From NCBI GenBank assembly GCA_934635045.1, contig CAKTZA010000035.1, forward strand, positions 1 to 35,354: a DNA stretch of 35,354 bases, given 5' to 3'. This document shows, in pieces, positions 24,914-32,603 of the stretch; the first letter of the stretch is position 1, and the number at the start of each line of letters is the position of its first letter. A program made the position numbers and the translations under genes. The notes under the pieces are model-generated. The model saw only the letters and a list, made by a program, of their open reading frames with translations. It did no database searches and had not been told where the DNA came from. The DNA comes from an uncultured Kiritimatiellota bacterium. Lineage in GTDB: Bacteria > Verrucomicrobiota > Kiritimatiellia > RFP12 > UBA1067.

Positions 24914-26097
24914 GCGGTCGCCTCCTCTCCCGCGAGGGCGAGCGCCGCGCCGAGCGCGCCGAGAAAGGCGTGCGCCGCGCCGCCCGCGACGGGCGCGCCG
25001 CCCACGGCGGACTTCTCGTCGAGGACGAGTCCGTCGAACGGCGCGGGGGAGACGAGCGCGAGGTGCGCGCGCGACTCGGCCAGCGCGCGCCAGTAGGCCG
25101 CGCCGGCGGGAACGCCCATCAGGAACGCCGTCTTCACGTCGATGCCCATCTTGCCCGCGAGGTAGTCGCGCGAGACGGCCAGCTCGTCGAGAATCGGCGT
25201 CAGGATCGGTTCGAGGACGGGGCGCGGGTCAATGAGCGTGTCGTCCAGGACGTCCGCCACCATCGCGTCGTCGATTCCGAGCCCCCTCTTCAGGGCGTCG
25301 CAGACCGCACGCCAGCCCGGCGCGCCGCGACAGGTGCGCCAGAGCGCGATGTCGCCGCGCCGGTAGCCGACGATGTGGACGCCGCCGTCGGTCACGAACA
25401 GGGCGAGCGCGGAGCCGTTCGACGCGGCGAACGCCGGCTGGCGCAGGAGGCTTGCGGCGAGGGCGGAGGGGCGCAGCTGGACGGAGGCCGCCGTCGGGCG
25501 GCGGCCTTCGGGCAGGAGGCGCGAGAGCCAGAGGATCTGGTATTCGGGGAGCCCCGCCTCCATCACGAAGCCGCCGTCGTCGCCCAGGGGCTTCATCACG
25601 AAGCGCGTGCCGCCGTTCGAGACGGGCACGCCCGGCTCGAACGGCGGCACGCGCTTCGCCTCCGCCGCGGGCGCGGCGGCCTTCGGCTTCTCCTCGCGGC
25701 GGAGGCCGAATCGCTTGGGCTTCGCAGCGGGCTCGTCCGCCGCCCGGTGCGCGCCGGCGGTGAAGTCGGCGCGGAAGGCCTCTTCCGTCGTCTGGGCGAG
25801 GAACATGTCGGGAGACGTGACGGCCAGCGCGGCGTGCGGCGCCTGGAAGGCCGCCGGGAGCGACCAGGTGCAGCCCTTGGCGGCGGCTTCCCACGAGTCG
25901 GGCAGGGCGTTCGCCGGCGGCGGGACGAACCCGACGGCCGCGACGTGGAGCGCGCCCTTGCGCTCCGTCAGGCGGACGGCCGGACAGCCGCGCGCGTCGC
26001 CCGCAAAAAGATCGACCCCGACGAGATCGATCGGCTTGCGCCGCTTCCGCCCGCCGCCGATCGTGATCGTCTTCGTCTTTGTCAGCTGAATCTCCAT
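24910..26097 (-). CDS. pilM: PilM-like actin-fold protein of the pilus alignment complex
   Basis: About 395 residues. Start ATG 26097 (MEIQLTKTKTI) is preferred over ATG 26127, because the latter lies inside the -24/-12 promoter. PilM is a cytoplasmic actin-like ATPase that anchors PilN. Here the N-terminal LVGVDLFAGDARGCPAVRL stands where PilM has its first nucleotide-binding strand pair but lacks the usual GxDxGSxxxK residues, so nucleotide binding is doubtful. A long Ala/Lys/Pro insertion (~150-190) follows. A C-terminal region with ILDELAVSRDYLAGK resembles the PilM helix before its last subdomain (ExxRSxxYY). Position first in a pilMNOPQ-like operon is the main support. Confidence 0.65.
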   Translation of the reverse strand: MEIQLTKTKTITIGGGRKRRKPIDLVGVDLFAGDARGCPAVRLTERKGALHVAAVGFVPPPANALPDSWEAAAKGCTWSLPAAFQAPHAALAVTSPDMFLAQTTEEAFRADFTAGAHRAADEPAAKPKRFGLRREEKPKAAAPAAEAKRVPPFEPGVPVSNGGTRFVMKPLGDDGGFVMEAGLPEYQILWLSRLLPEGRRPTAASVQLRPSALAASLLRQPAFAASNGSALALFVTDGGVHIVGYRRGDIALWRTCRGAPGWRAVCDALKRGLGIDDAMVADVLDDTLIDPRPVLEPILTPILDELAVSRDYLAGKMGIDVKTAFLMGVPAGAAYWRALAESRAHLALVSPAPFDGLVLDEKSAVGGAPVAGGAAHAFLGALGAALALAGEEATA

Positions 26098-26115
26098 AAG
26101 TTCAAGAGGCCATAC

Positions 26116-26132
26116 AGCAGATTCCATGCCAA
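26116..26132 (-). promoter_or_regulatory. Sigma-54 (-24/-12) promoter of the pilM operon
   Basis: Read on the minus strand, TTGGCATGGAATCTGCT has GG and GC separated by exactly 10 bases, as sigma-54 requires. It differs from the pilin promoter at 27664 at one of 17 positions. Expected transcription start is near 26105, 8 bases before ATG 26097. Confidence 0.75.
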
Positions 26133-26182
26133 CGCGGCGGGGAAGGGCGTTAGGGCAAAACGCAACGCTTAGGGGCCAGATA

Positions 26183-26201
26183 TGCTATAATACCGCCATT
26201 A
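26183..26201 (+). promoter_or_regulatory. Extended -10 promoter of the PilR-like gene, nearly leaderless
   Basis: TGCTATAAT (26183-26191) is a perfect extended -10. Nine bases separate it from ATG 26201, so the leader should be about 0-3 bases. It is divergent from the pilM promoter, with about 93 bases between the two predicted starts. Confidence 0.7.
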
Positions 26202-27553
26202 TGACGAAAATCCTGATTGTTGACGACGAGCCGCGGATCCTCCTTCTGATGAAGAGCCTCCTGAAGGCGAACGGCTACGAGGTCGAGACGGCGCGCGACG
26301 GCGCATCGGCCCTTGCGGTCGTCCGCGCGGGCGGCGCGGACGTCGTCGTCACCGACCTGCGCATGCAACCCATGGACGGGCTGACGCTCTTCAAGGAGAT
26401 CAAGGCCCTGAACGACGCGATTCCCGTCGTCCTGCTGACGGCCTACGCGAGCGTCGAGACGGCCATCGAGGCGATGAAGAGCGGCATCTTCGACTATCTC
26501 ACCAAGCCGTTCAAGGTCGACGAGATGCTCGCGTGCCTCAAGCGCGCGGAGGAGAAGGTCCGCACGCGCGCGTCCGTCGCGGCGACGGCGAAGTCCGCGC
26601 CGCTGCGCTACCGCTTCGAGAACTTCATCGCCTCCTCGCCGGCGATGAACGAGGTCTGCGAGACGATCGCGAAGGTCGCGCCGACGGCGGCGACGGTGCT
26701 GATCAACGGCGAGTCGGGCACGGGCAAGGAGGTCATCGCGCGCGCGATCCACAAGTCCTCGACGCGCGCGGGGCGGCCCTGGGTCGCGGTCAACTGCGCG
26801 GCCATCCCCGAGAACCTGCTCGAAAGCGAGATGTTCGGCCACGTGAAGGGCGCGTTTACCGGGGCCATCGCCGACAAGGAGGGCCTCTTCGAGACGGCGA
26901 ACGGCGGGACGCTCTTCCTGGACGAGATCTCGTCCATGCCGCTGATCCTGCAGGGCAAGCTCCTGCGCGTCCTGCAGGAGCGCGAGATCCGCCGCGTGGG
27001 CGGCACGAAGAGCATCCCCGTGGACGTGCGCGTGATCGCCGCGTCCAACGCGAACCTGGAGGAGGCGGTCGTGAAGGGCGCGTTCCGCAGCGACCTCTTC
27101 TACCGCTTCGCCGTCATCACGATCGACATTCCGCCGCTTCGGAAGCGCCCGGAGGACATCCTGCCGCTCGCGCGGCACTTCATCGCGGCGGAAGTCGGCA
27201 CGGGGCGGCCCGCGCCCGTCGTCGGCGCGGCGGCGGCGAACGTCCTGCTGGCCTACGACTGGCCGGGGAACGTGCGCGAGCTGGAGAACTGCGTCAAGCA
27301 CGCGCTCACCTTCTGGCAGGGCGGCGAGATCACGCCGCACGAGCTGCCCGCGCGCATCGTCGAGCATCAGCCGTCCGCCGAGGCGCTGGGCGCGGGCGTC
27401 GCGGCGAACGCCTCGCTCAAGACGTTCCTCAAGCAGAAGGAGAAGGAGTACATCGGCCAGATCCTGAACGCCTCCGGCGGCGACAAGGAAAAGGCGGCCG
27501 AGACGCTGAAGGTCAACCTCTCGACCCTCTACCGCAAGCTGAGCGAGGAGTGA
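26201..27553 (+). CDS. pilR: NtrC/PilR-family sigma-54-dependent response regulator
   Basis: 450 residues, full length. The receiver domain (~1-120) has Asp8/Asp9, phospho-acceptor Asp52 (VVVTDLRM), a Thr in LLTAYAS and Lys in LTKPF. The AAA+ domain (~145-370) has Walker A GESGTGKE, the sigma-54-contacting loop GAFTGA, and Walker B GGTLFLDEIS. The C-terminal Fis-type helix-turn-helix lies at ~405-450 (KEKAAETLKVNLSTLYRKL). It hydrolyses ATP to open sigma-54 promoters once phosphorylated. It is flanked by pilM and the pilin gene, both with sigma-54 promoters, so it is probably their activator. ATG 26201 is preferred over an in-frame ATG at 26126 because the receiver fold and the -10 box fix it. 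No full-length histidine kinase is in the window. Confidence 0.92.
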   Translation: MTKILIVDDEPRILLLMKSLLKANGYEVETARDGASALAVVRAGGADVVVTDLRMQPMDGLTLFKEIKALNDAIPVVLLTAYASVETAIEAMKSGIFDYLTKPFKVDEMLACLKRAEEKVRTRASVAATAKSAPLRYRFENFIASSPAMNEVCETIAKVAPTAATVLINGESGTGKEVIARAIHKSSTRAGRPWVAVNCAAIPENLLESEMFGHVKGAFTGAIADKEGLFETANGGTLFLDEISSMPLILQGKLLRVLQEREIRRVGGTKSIPVDVRVIAASNANLEEAVVKGAFRSDLFYRFAVITIDIPPLRKRPEDILPLARHFIAAEVGTGRPAPVVGAAAANVLLAYDWPGNVRELENCVKHALTFWQGGEITPHELPARIVEHQPSAEALGAGVAANASLKTFLKQKEKEYIGQILNASGGDKEKAAETLKVNLSTLYRKLSEE

Positions 27554-27562
27554 GCGCGCGTT

Positions 27563-27589
27563 TTCGCAGAATTGCGAAGGCGAATTCGC
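27563..27589. promoter_or_regulatory. Candidate enhancer (activator) sites upstream of the pilin promoter
   Basis: TTCGCA-GAAT-TGCGAA (27563-27578) and the perfect palindrome GCGAATTCGC (27580-27589) lie side by side, sharing TTCGC/GCGAA half-sites with centres 14 bases apart. They are about 100-125 bases upstream of the expected pilin transcription start, a usual position for NtrC-type activator binding. They could alternatively act as an RNA hairpin ending the pilR-like gene. Confidence 0.5.
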
Positions 27590-27663
27590 AAAAGTGAGAA
27601 ATCCCCAGGCTTGTCCTCGGCCTCGCGTCGCACAAGTCCCGCACATTCCCCATCCCTCATTTT

Positions 27664-27680
27664 TGGCACGGAATCTGCTT
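27664..27680 (+). promoter_or_regulatory. Sigma-54 (-24/-12) promoter of the pilin gene
   Basis: TTGGCACGGAATCTGCT matches the consensus YTGGCACGRNNNTTGCW except for one T of the -12 element. GG (27665-27666) and GC (27677-27678) are 10 bases apart. Expected start of transcription about 27690. Confidence 0.85.
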
Positions 27681-27702
27681 AAAGGCTTTGCAGCGACCGG
27701 CA

Positions 27703-27722
27703 TTGTGCCGATTGCGGCACAA
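27703..27722 (+). other. Stable hairpin in the pilin 5' untranslated region
   Basis: TTGTGCCG (27703-27710), loop ATTG, CGGCACAA (27715-27722): a perfect 8-bp stem with a 4-base loop. It would begin about 13 bases into the mRNA and end about 10 bases before the ribosome binding site AAAGGA. It may stabilise a highly expressed pilin mRNA. A-run rather than T-run follows, so it is not a terminator on this strand. Confidence 0.6.
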
Positions 27723-27747
27723 AAAAACAACGAAAGGAACAAACAGA

Positions 27748-28128
<381 letters not shown>

Positions 28129-28169
28129 CGCCATGTTTGATGACGCACCGCAAAGTGCGCGAAGCGAGA

Positions 28170-28188
28170 AGGGCGGTTTCCCCGCCCT
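28170..28188 (+). terminator. Hairpin after the pilin gene, possible partial terminator
   Basis: AGGGCGG (28170-28176) and CCGCCCT (28182-28188) with a 5-base loop, followed by CCTTGGCTT rather than a clean T-run. A smaller hairpin, CGCAC/GTGCG (28144-28148 with 28155-28159), precedes it. It probably attenuates transcription or blocks 3' decay between the pilin and ATPase genes. Confidence 0.5.
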
Positions 28189-28202
28189 CCTTGGCTTAAA
28201 TC

Positions 28203-29846
28203 ATGGCGCTTCACGTCATTAGGCCCGGCAGACGGACGGTTGCGGAGATCAAGGCGATCTCCGACCCGGTCCAGCGCGTCCTGGCGGCGGCGGACTACTT
28301 CTCGATGCCGCCGCTGGCGCTGCCGCCGGGCTTCGTGCCGGACGAGGCTCTCCTGTGCGGCCGGGGCGTCGAGTTCTGGTCGAAGGCGAAGGCCCTGCCG
28401 CTCGTGAAGGTCGCGGGGCGTCTCACGGTCGCCTTCGCCGACCCGTTCGACCTGCCGTCCCGCGAGGAGGTCGCGCGCGTCGCGGGCGGCCGCGTCTGGA
28501 GCGTCGTCGCGGCCGAGAGCGAGGTCGCCGAGGCCCTTGCCCGCGTCAAGGCGAAGGAAGACGCGGCGAACCCCGCGCTCGCGCTCGAGAACATCATGCG
28601 CGGGCAGGAGGCGGACGTCGAGGTCTCCGCCGTCGACGCGGGCAAGGCGGACGAGTTCGACGCCTCGCTGGACGCGGCGGGAGAGGCCCCGGTCATCCGC
28701 ATGGTGAACTCGATGATGATCGAGGCGCTGAAGACGAAGGCGTCCGACATCCACTTCGAGGCGCTGGAGAAGACCTCGCGCCTGCGCTACCGCATCGACG
28801 GCGCGCTCGTCGAGCGGCCCGCGCCGCCGAAGGCCCTGCACAGCGCCGTCGTCTCGCGCATCAAGATCATGTCGAACCTCGACATCGCCGAGCGGCGCCA
28901 GCCGCAGGACGGCCGCTTCAAGATCCGCGCGCTCAAGAAGGAGGTCGACGTGCGCGTGTCGATCCTGCCGACGGTGCACGGCGAGAAGGTCGTCATGCGC
29001 ATCCTCGACAAGGCGAACCTCGCGCCGGGCCTCGCGTCGCTCGGCCTCGACGAGTACGCCTACAAGGCGATGAAGTTCGCGATCGACCAGCCGCACGGCA
29101 TCATCCTCGTCACGGGCCCGACGGGCTCGGGCAAGACGACGACGCTCTACTCGTGCCTGCAGGACCTCAACAAGGACGACGTGAACATCGTCACGGCCGA
29201 AGACCCCGTCGAATACGAGCTCGCGGGCGTGAACCAGTGCCACGTCAACGTCGCGCAGGGCCTCACGTTCGCGGGCATCCTCCGCTCCGTCCTCCGGCAG
29301 GACCCGGACATCGTGCTCGTCGGCGAGATCCGCGACGGCGAGACGGCCGACATCGCCGTGAAGGCGGCCCTGACCGGCCACCTCGTCCTCTCGACCCTGC
29401 ACACGAACGACGCGTGCGGCGTCGTCGCGCGCCTCTTCGACATGGGCATCCAGCCGTTCATGCTCGCAAGCTCGCTCATCCTCGCCCAGGCGCAGCGCCT
29501 CTACCGGCGGCTCTGCCCGTACTGCCGCACGCCGGTCGCGGTCGATCGCGCGCTCCTGGAGGCGAACAAGGTCGATCCCGCGCCGTTCGAGGGCGTGGAG
29601 GTCTTTGGCCCCGGCGGGTGCCCGAAATGCCACGGCACGGGCTACAAGGGGCGCGGCGCGGTGATGGAGGTACTGCCGATCTCGCCGAGGATCCGGCACA
29701 TCGTCGAGAAGGGCGGCAACGCCGAGCAGCTGCGCGCCGCCGCGCTGGAGGAGGGAATGGTGACGCTGAAGGAGGCGGGCATGATGAAGGTGCGCGCGGG
29801 GCTCACCTCGCTGGCGGCGGCCTTCGCCGTGACGGGAGGGGAGTAG
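28203..29846 (+). CDS. pilB: PilB/GspE assembly ATPase
   Basis: 547 residues. An MshEN-like N-terminal domain (~40-120), a short linker, then the AAA-like motor: Walker A GPTGSGKTTT, Asp box (AEDPVEYE), Walker B (IVLVGEIRDGETA) and His box (LTGHLVLSTLHTNDA). The zinc-binding tetracysteine is present as CPYCRTP and CPKCHGTG. It powers pilin polymerisation from the cytoplasmic side. No ribosome binding site is seen before ATG 28203, which lies 15 bases after the hairpin. The downstream partner is the PilC-like gene; no retraction ATPase (PilT) is in the window, so GspE of a type II system is equally possible. Confidence 0.92.
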   Translation: MALHVIRPGRRTVAEIKAISDPVQRVLAAADYFSMPPLALPPGFVPDEALLCGRGVEFWSKAKALPLVKVAGRLTVAFADPFDLPSREEVARVAGGRVWSVVAAESEVAEALARVKAKEDAANPALALENIMRGQEADVEVSAVDAGKADEFDASLDAAGEAPVIRMVNSMMIEALKTKASDIHFEALEKTSRLRYRIDGALVERPAPPKALHSAVVSRIKIMSNLDIAERRQPQDGRFKIRALKKEVDVRVSILPTVHGEKVVMRILDKANLAPGLASLGLDEYAYKAMKFAIDQPHGIILVTGPTGSGKTTTLYSCLQDLNKDDVNIVTAEDPVEYELAGVNQCHVNVAQGLTFAGILRSVLRQDPDIVLVGEIRDGETADIAVKAALTGHLVLSTLHTNDACGVVARLFDMGIQPFMLASSLILAQAQRLYRRLCPYCRTPVAVDRALLEANKVDPAPFEGVEVFGPGGCPKCHGTGYKGRGAVMEVLPISPRIRHIVEKGGNAEQLRAAALEEGMVTLKEAGMMKVRAGLTSLAAAFAVTGGE

Positions 29847-29861
29847 GGGGTGGGGAAATAA

Positions 29862-29901
29862 TCGAATGATCGAATGGTCGAATGAACGAATGGGCGAATG
29901 G
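29862..29901. repeat. Octamer tandem repeat NCGAATGR, 5 copies
   Basis: TCGAATGA, TCGAATGG, TCGAATGA, ACGAATGG and GCGAATGG run head to tail in the 94-base gap between pilB and pilC, and a degenerate sixth copy (GCGAAAAA) follows. Apart from the ribosome binding site at its end, this gap holds nothing else recognised. Confidence 0.85.
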
Positions 29902-29940
29902 GCGAAAAACGGTTGATTTGACAGGTCTGGAGAGGCAGAG

Positions 29941-31011
29941 ATGGATTCCGAGGAAATCAAGATCAAGGGCGTCAAGCGCATCCGGCAGAAGGAGCTCGTG
30001 CCGTTCACGAAGCAGCTCGCGGCGATGAACGGCGCGGGCATGTCGATCCTCTCGACGATGCAGACCCTGGAGGAGCAGTGCGGGAACCCCGAGTTCAAGA
30101 AGGTCCTCCGCGAGCTGCTGAAGACGATCGAGGGCGGCGACCCCGTCTCGAAGGGGCTGGCGCGCTTTCCGGGCGTCTTCGACGAGATGTACGTCAACAT
30201 GGCGCTCGCGGGCGAGCAGTCGGGCCAGTTCGCGCCGATCCTGAAGCGTCTGGCGGACATCCTGCAGAGCTCGGCGCGGCTGCGGCGCAAGGTGAAGAGC
30301 GCGATGACGTATCCGACCGTCATCCTGTCGATCGCGCTGATCCTCTGCTGGGGCCTCATCCAGTTCGTCGTGCCGACCTTCGCGGAGATGTTCGCGGGCT
30401 CGGGCCAGAAGCTGCCGGGGCTCACCCAGGCGCTCGTCGACATCTCCGACTTCACGAAGGCGTGGTGGTACGTGATTCTCCCCTCGCTCGTCGCGGCCGT
30501 CTGGCTCTTCCTCAAGTGGAAGGGGACGGAGCGCGGGCGTCTGGCCTTTGACGAGTTCATGCTGAAGACGCCCGTCTTCGGCGAGCTGAACCTGAAGTCG
30601 TCCGTCGGGCGCTTCGCGCGCCTGCTCGCGCAGATGCTCGGCGCGGGCGTGCCGATCCTGAAGTCGCTGGAAGTCGTCGCCCGCTCGCTCGGAAACCGCG
30701 TCCTGGAGAAGTCCGTCACGCTGGCGCGCCAGGAGGTCGAGCAGGGCAACCAGCTCAACACGGCCCTGACGGGCAAGCCCTACGTCCCGCTGATCCTGAT
30801 CCGCATGATCGCGGCGGGCGAGAAGGCGGGCCGCGTCGAGGACATGCTCAACTCCGTCGCCGACGCCTATGACGAGGAGGTCGAGACGCTCCTCTCGACG
30901 CTGACGGCGCTGATGGAGCCGTTCCTCATGGTCTTCCTCGGCGGCATCATCGGCACCGTCGTGATCGCGATGTTCCTGCCGATCTTCAACATGGGCTCGC
31001 TGGCGCACTGA
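29941..31011 (+). CDS. pilC: PilC/GspF inner-membrane platform protein
   Basis: 356 residues with two tandem T2SSF domains (from FTKQLAAMNGAGMSILSTMQTLEEQ, ~18, and FARLLAQMLGAGVPILKSLEVVARS, ~223). Hydrophobic segments lie at ~120-145, ~180-198 and ~320-345 (LMEPFLMVFLGGIIGTVVIAMFLPIF). It is the membrane platform turned by the ATPase encoded just upstream. ATG 29941 is preceded by GGAGAGG at 5-6 bases, a good ribosome binding site. Confidence 0.92.
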   Translation: MDSEEIKIKGVKRIRQKELVPFTKQLAAMNGAGMSILSTMQTLEEQCGNPEFKKVLRELLKTIEGGDPVSKGLARFPGVFDEMYVNMALAGEQSGQFAPILKRLADILQSSARLRRKVKSAMTYPTVILSIALILCWGLIQFVVPTFAEMFAGSGQKLPGLTQALVDISDFTKAWWYVILPSLVAAVWLFLKWKGTERGRLAFDEFMLKTPVFGELNLKSSVGRFARLLAQMLGAGVPILKSLEVVARSLGNRVLEKSVTLARQEVEQGNQLNTALTGKPYVPLILIRMIAAGEKAGRVEDMLNSVADAYDEEVETLLSTLTALMEPFLMVFLGGIIGTVVIAMFLPIFNMGSLAH

Positions 31012-31029
31012 AGGGGGGAAGGAGGCGTC

Positions 31030-31410
31030 ATGGACGAACAGGCGGACATCTCGAAGCGGCTGGCCCTGGCCGAAATGCGGGCCGAGCGCTCTCGCGTCGT
31101 GATGGAGTCCCTCGCGGGGTTCTGCCACGCGCTCGGACAGCCGGCGACCGTGCTCCTGAGCTCGATCGAGCTCCTGCGGATGGACGGCGTCGACGAGGCG
31201 GCGAAGCGGGGCGTCCTCGACATGTGCTACGACGCCGCGCTGGAGATCAAATCGCTGCTCGCGCAGATGAAGGAGAAGCGCGAATATGTCCACGAGGCGT
31301 ATCTCGCCGCGAACGAGCGGGCCGGGACCATGATCGCGCTGAAGGAATGGCGCGAGAAGTCGCCGCCGAAGTTCGACTGGGAGGGCGAAGTGAAGGGAGG
31401 GGCCGAATGA
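31030..31410 (+). CDS. Histidine-kinase dimerisation (DHp) domain-only protein
   Basis: 126 residues, entirely helical in appearance, no signal peptide. Residues ~8-95 resemble a HisKA domain: the segment LAGFCHALGQPATVLLSSIELL matches the H-box (H-E-x-x-QP-L pattern), with His33 in the phospho-acceptor position. There is no sensor domain and no HATPase domain after it; it ends in a charged tail and the next gene begins by ATGA overlap. It may be a phosphotransfer or docking partner for a response regulator such as the PilR-like protein, or a decayed or structural four-helix dimer. Similarity is motif-level only. Confidence 0.55.
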   Translation: MDEQADISKRLALAEMRAERSRVVMESLAGFCHALGQPATVLLSSIELLRMDGVDEAAKRGVLDMCYDAALEIKSLLAQMKEKREYVHEAYLAANERAGTMIALKEWREKSPPKFDWEGEVKGGAE

Positions 31411-32195
31411 GCGAGGAGACGCCGAGGTTCGACGCGCGCCTGAAGGAGGGCGTGGCCTATTTCGAGGAGATGCTCAAGGTGATGCCGGACGACCGCACCA
31501 CCCTGGAGTTCCTGGTCGTCGTCTATCCGCAGCTCGGCGAGTCCGAGAAGGCCGAAGGCGCGCTCGCCGCGCTCGCGCGCGTTCTCCTGAAGGAGGGCGA
31601 CCTCGCGGCGGCGGAGGGGCTGCTGCCCCGGCTGGAGGCCTGCGCGAGTCCGGAGGCGAAGGCGCTCGCGCTCAAGGTGCGCGCCGCGTCCGCGCCGCGT
31701 CCCGACCTGTCGCCGGAGGTCCCTCGCCCGGAAGTCCGCAGCGCGTTCGCGTCAGCCGTCGCGGGCGAGGCGGCGCTCGCGGAGGAGTTGGGCGAGACGG
31801 CGCTGGCCGGGCAGCTGCGCGCGCTGCCGGAGAGCGAACGGCCCTACCTCGTCTCGGCGCTGGCGGCGCTCGCGAAGGAGCGTCCGGGCGACGGCGAGGC
31901 GGCGCTCGCGCGGCTTGCGGACAAGTACGGCCTCGTGCCGGTGCCGCTGGACGCCTTCGAGCCGGATCGCGCGCTGGCCGCGCGCCTCCCCGACGCGCTC
32001 GTCGCCGGGCGCGGCGTCATCCCGTTCGCGCGGCTCGGCGACCAGGCGCTCGTCGCCACGCTCTCGCCGCATGACGCCGACCTGCGGCGGCTGGTCGGCG
32101 AGGCCCTGGGCATGAAGGTGCGCTTCTACCTCGCCGAGCCGTCGGCCGTCGAGGACGCGGTCGAGAGGCTGCGCCCGGAGGGAGGGGAGGCGTAG
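31407..32195 (+). CDS. TPR-like protein with free-standing GspE N-terminal (MshEN-like) domain
   Basis: 262 residues from ATG 31407, which overlaps the previous stop (ATGA); upstream in-frame sequence overlaps the DHp gene and is not coding. The N-terminal ~100 residues (LKEGVAYFEEMLKVMPDDRTTLEFLVVVYPQLGESEKAEGAL) look like two or three tetratricopeptide helix pairs. The C-terminal ~85 (LADKYGLVPVPLDAFEPDRALAARLPDALVAGRGVIPFARLGDQALVATLSPHDADLRRLV) follow the GspE/PilB N-terminal domain pattern, but no motor domain follows. It may dock on the platform or compete with the ATPase. The known c-di-GMP-binding MshEN residues are not obvious. No family name is claimed. Confidence 0.6.
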   Translation: MSEETPRFDARLKEGVAYFEEMLKVMPDDRTTLEFLVVVYPQLGESEKAEGALAALARVLLKEGDLAAAEGLLPRLEACASPEAKALALKVRAASAPRPDLSPEVPRPEVRSAFASAVAGEAALAEELGETALAGQLRALPESERPYLVSALAALAKERPGDGEAALARLADKYGLVPVPLDAFEPDRALAARLPDALVAGRGVIPFARLGDQALVATLSPHDADLRRLVGEALGMKVRFYLAEPSAVEDAVERLRPEGGEA

Positions 32196-32198
32196 GCG

Positions 32199-32603
32199 AT
32201 GCGCGGCGGCTTCACGCTTCTCGAATGCACGCTGGCGGGGGCGCTCCTCTGCCTCCTCGCGGTCGCCCTGCTGAAGGGCATTGGCGTGACGACGCGCGTC
32301 GCCCGCGAGAACGCCGAGACGCTTTCGGCCGACGCCGTCGCGTGGGACGCGCTCTGGACGGCGTTCAACATGGACGACCGCTCGCTCGACCTGGCCGCCT
32401 CCGAGCGCGCGCTTTCCGAGGCGGCGGCCCCCGACCTCTACCATGCCGCGCATCCGGCCCGGCTCAAGGTCTGGGTCTCTGCCGTGCCCGGCTACCCGTC
32501 GCTCAAGGGAATCGCCGCCGCCGTCGAATGGGGGACGGCGCCCCGCAAGGCGCTGACGAACTTCGTCTACCGCTCCAGCCTCAGGAGGGTCCCGTGGCAA
32601 TGA
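32199..32603 (+). CDS. Minor pseudopilin, type II/IV
   Basis: 134 residues. The prepilin signal MRGG is followed by FTLLECTLAGALLCLLAVALLKGIG with Glu5 present. The head is short (~100 residues) and not recognised. It begins 3 bases after the previous stop and overlaps the next gene, so it is part of the pilus operon. A GspI- or PilV-type minor pseudopilin is likely from size and order, but this is an inference. Confidence 0.75.
   Translation: MRGGFTLLECTLAGALLCLLAVALLKGIGVTTRVARENAETLSADAVAWDALWTAFNMDDRSLDLAASERALSEAAAPDLYHAAHPARLKVWVSAVPGYPSLKGIAAAVEWGTAPRKALTNFVYRSSLRRVPWQ

Noticed and set aside
26147..26168. GCGTT/AACGC inverted repeat between the divergent pil promoters as an activator site
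   Set aside because: Only five bases per arm and no match to the TTCGCA/TGCGAA half-sites near the pilin promoter.
26126..26200. Longer start for the PilR-like protein
   Set aside because: The extra residues precede the -10 box and do not belong to the receiver domain, which begins at ATG 26201.
29862..29901. CRISPR array
   Set aside because: Units are 8 bases with no spacers between them; it is a simple tandem repeat, as are the arrays at 5793 and 7909.
31224..31406. Longer start for the TPR-MshEN-like protein
   Set aside because: The extension lies wholly within the DHp-only gene in another frame; an ATGA overlap at 31407 matches the operon style. Similar extensions at 11547, 32225 and 32920 were rejected for the same reason.
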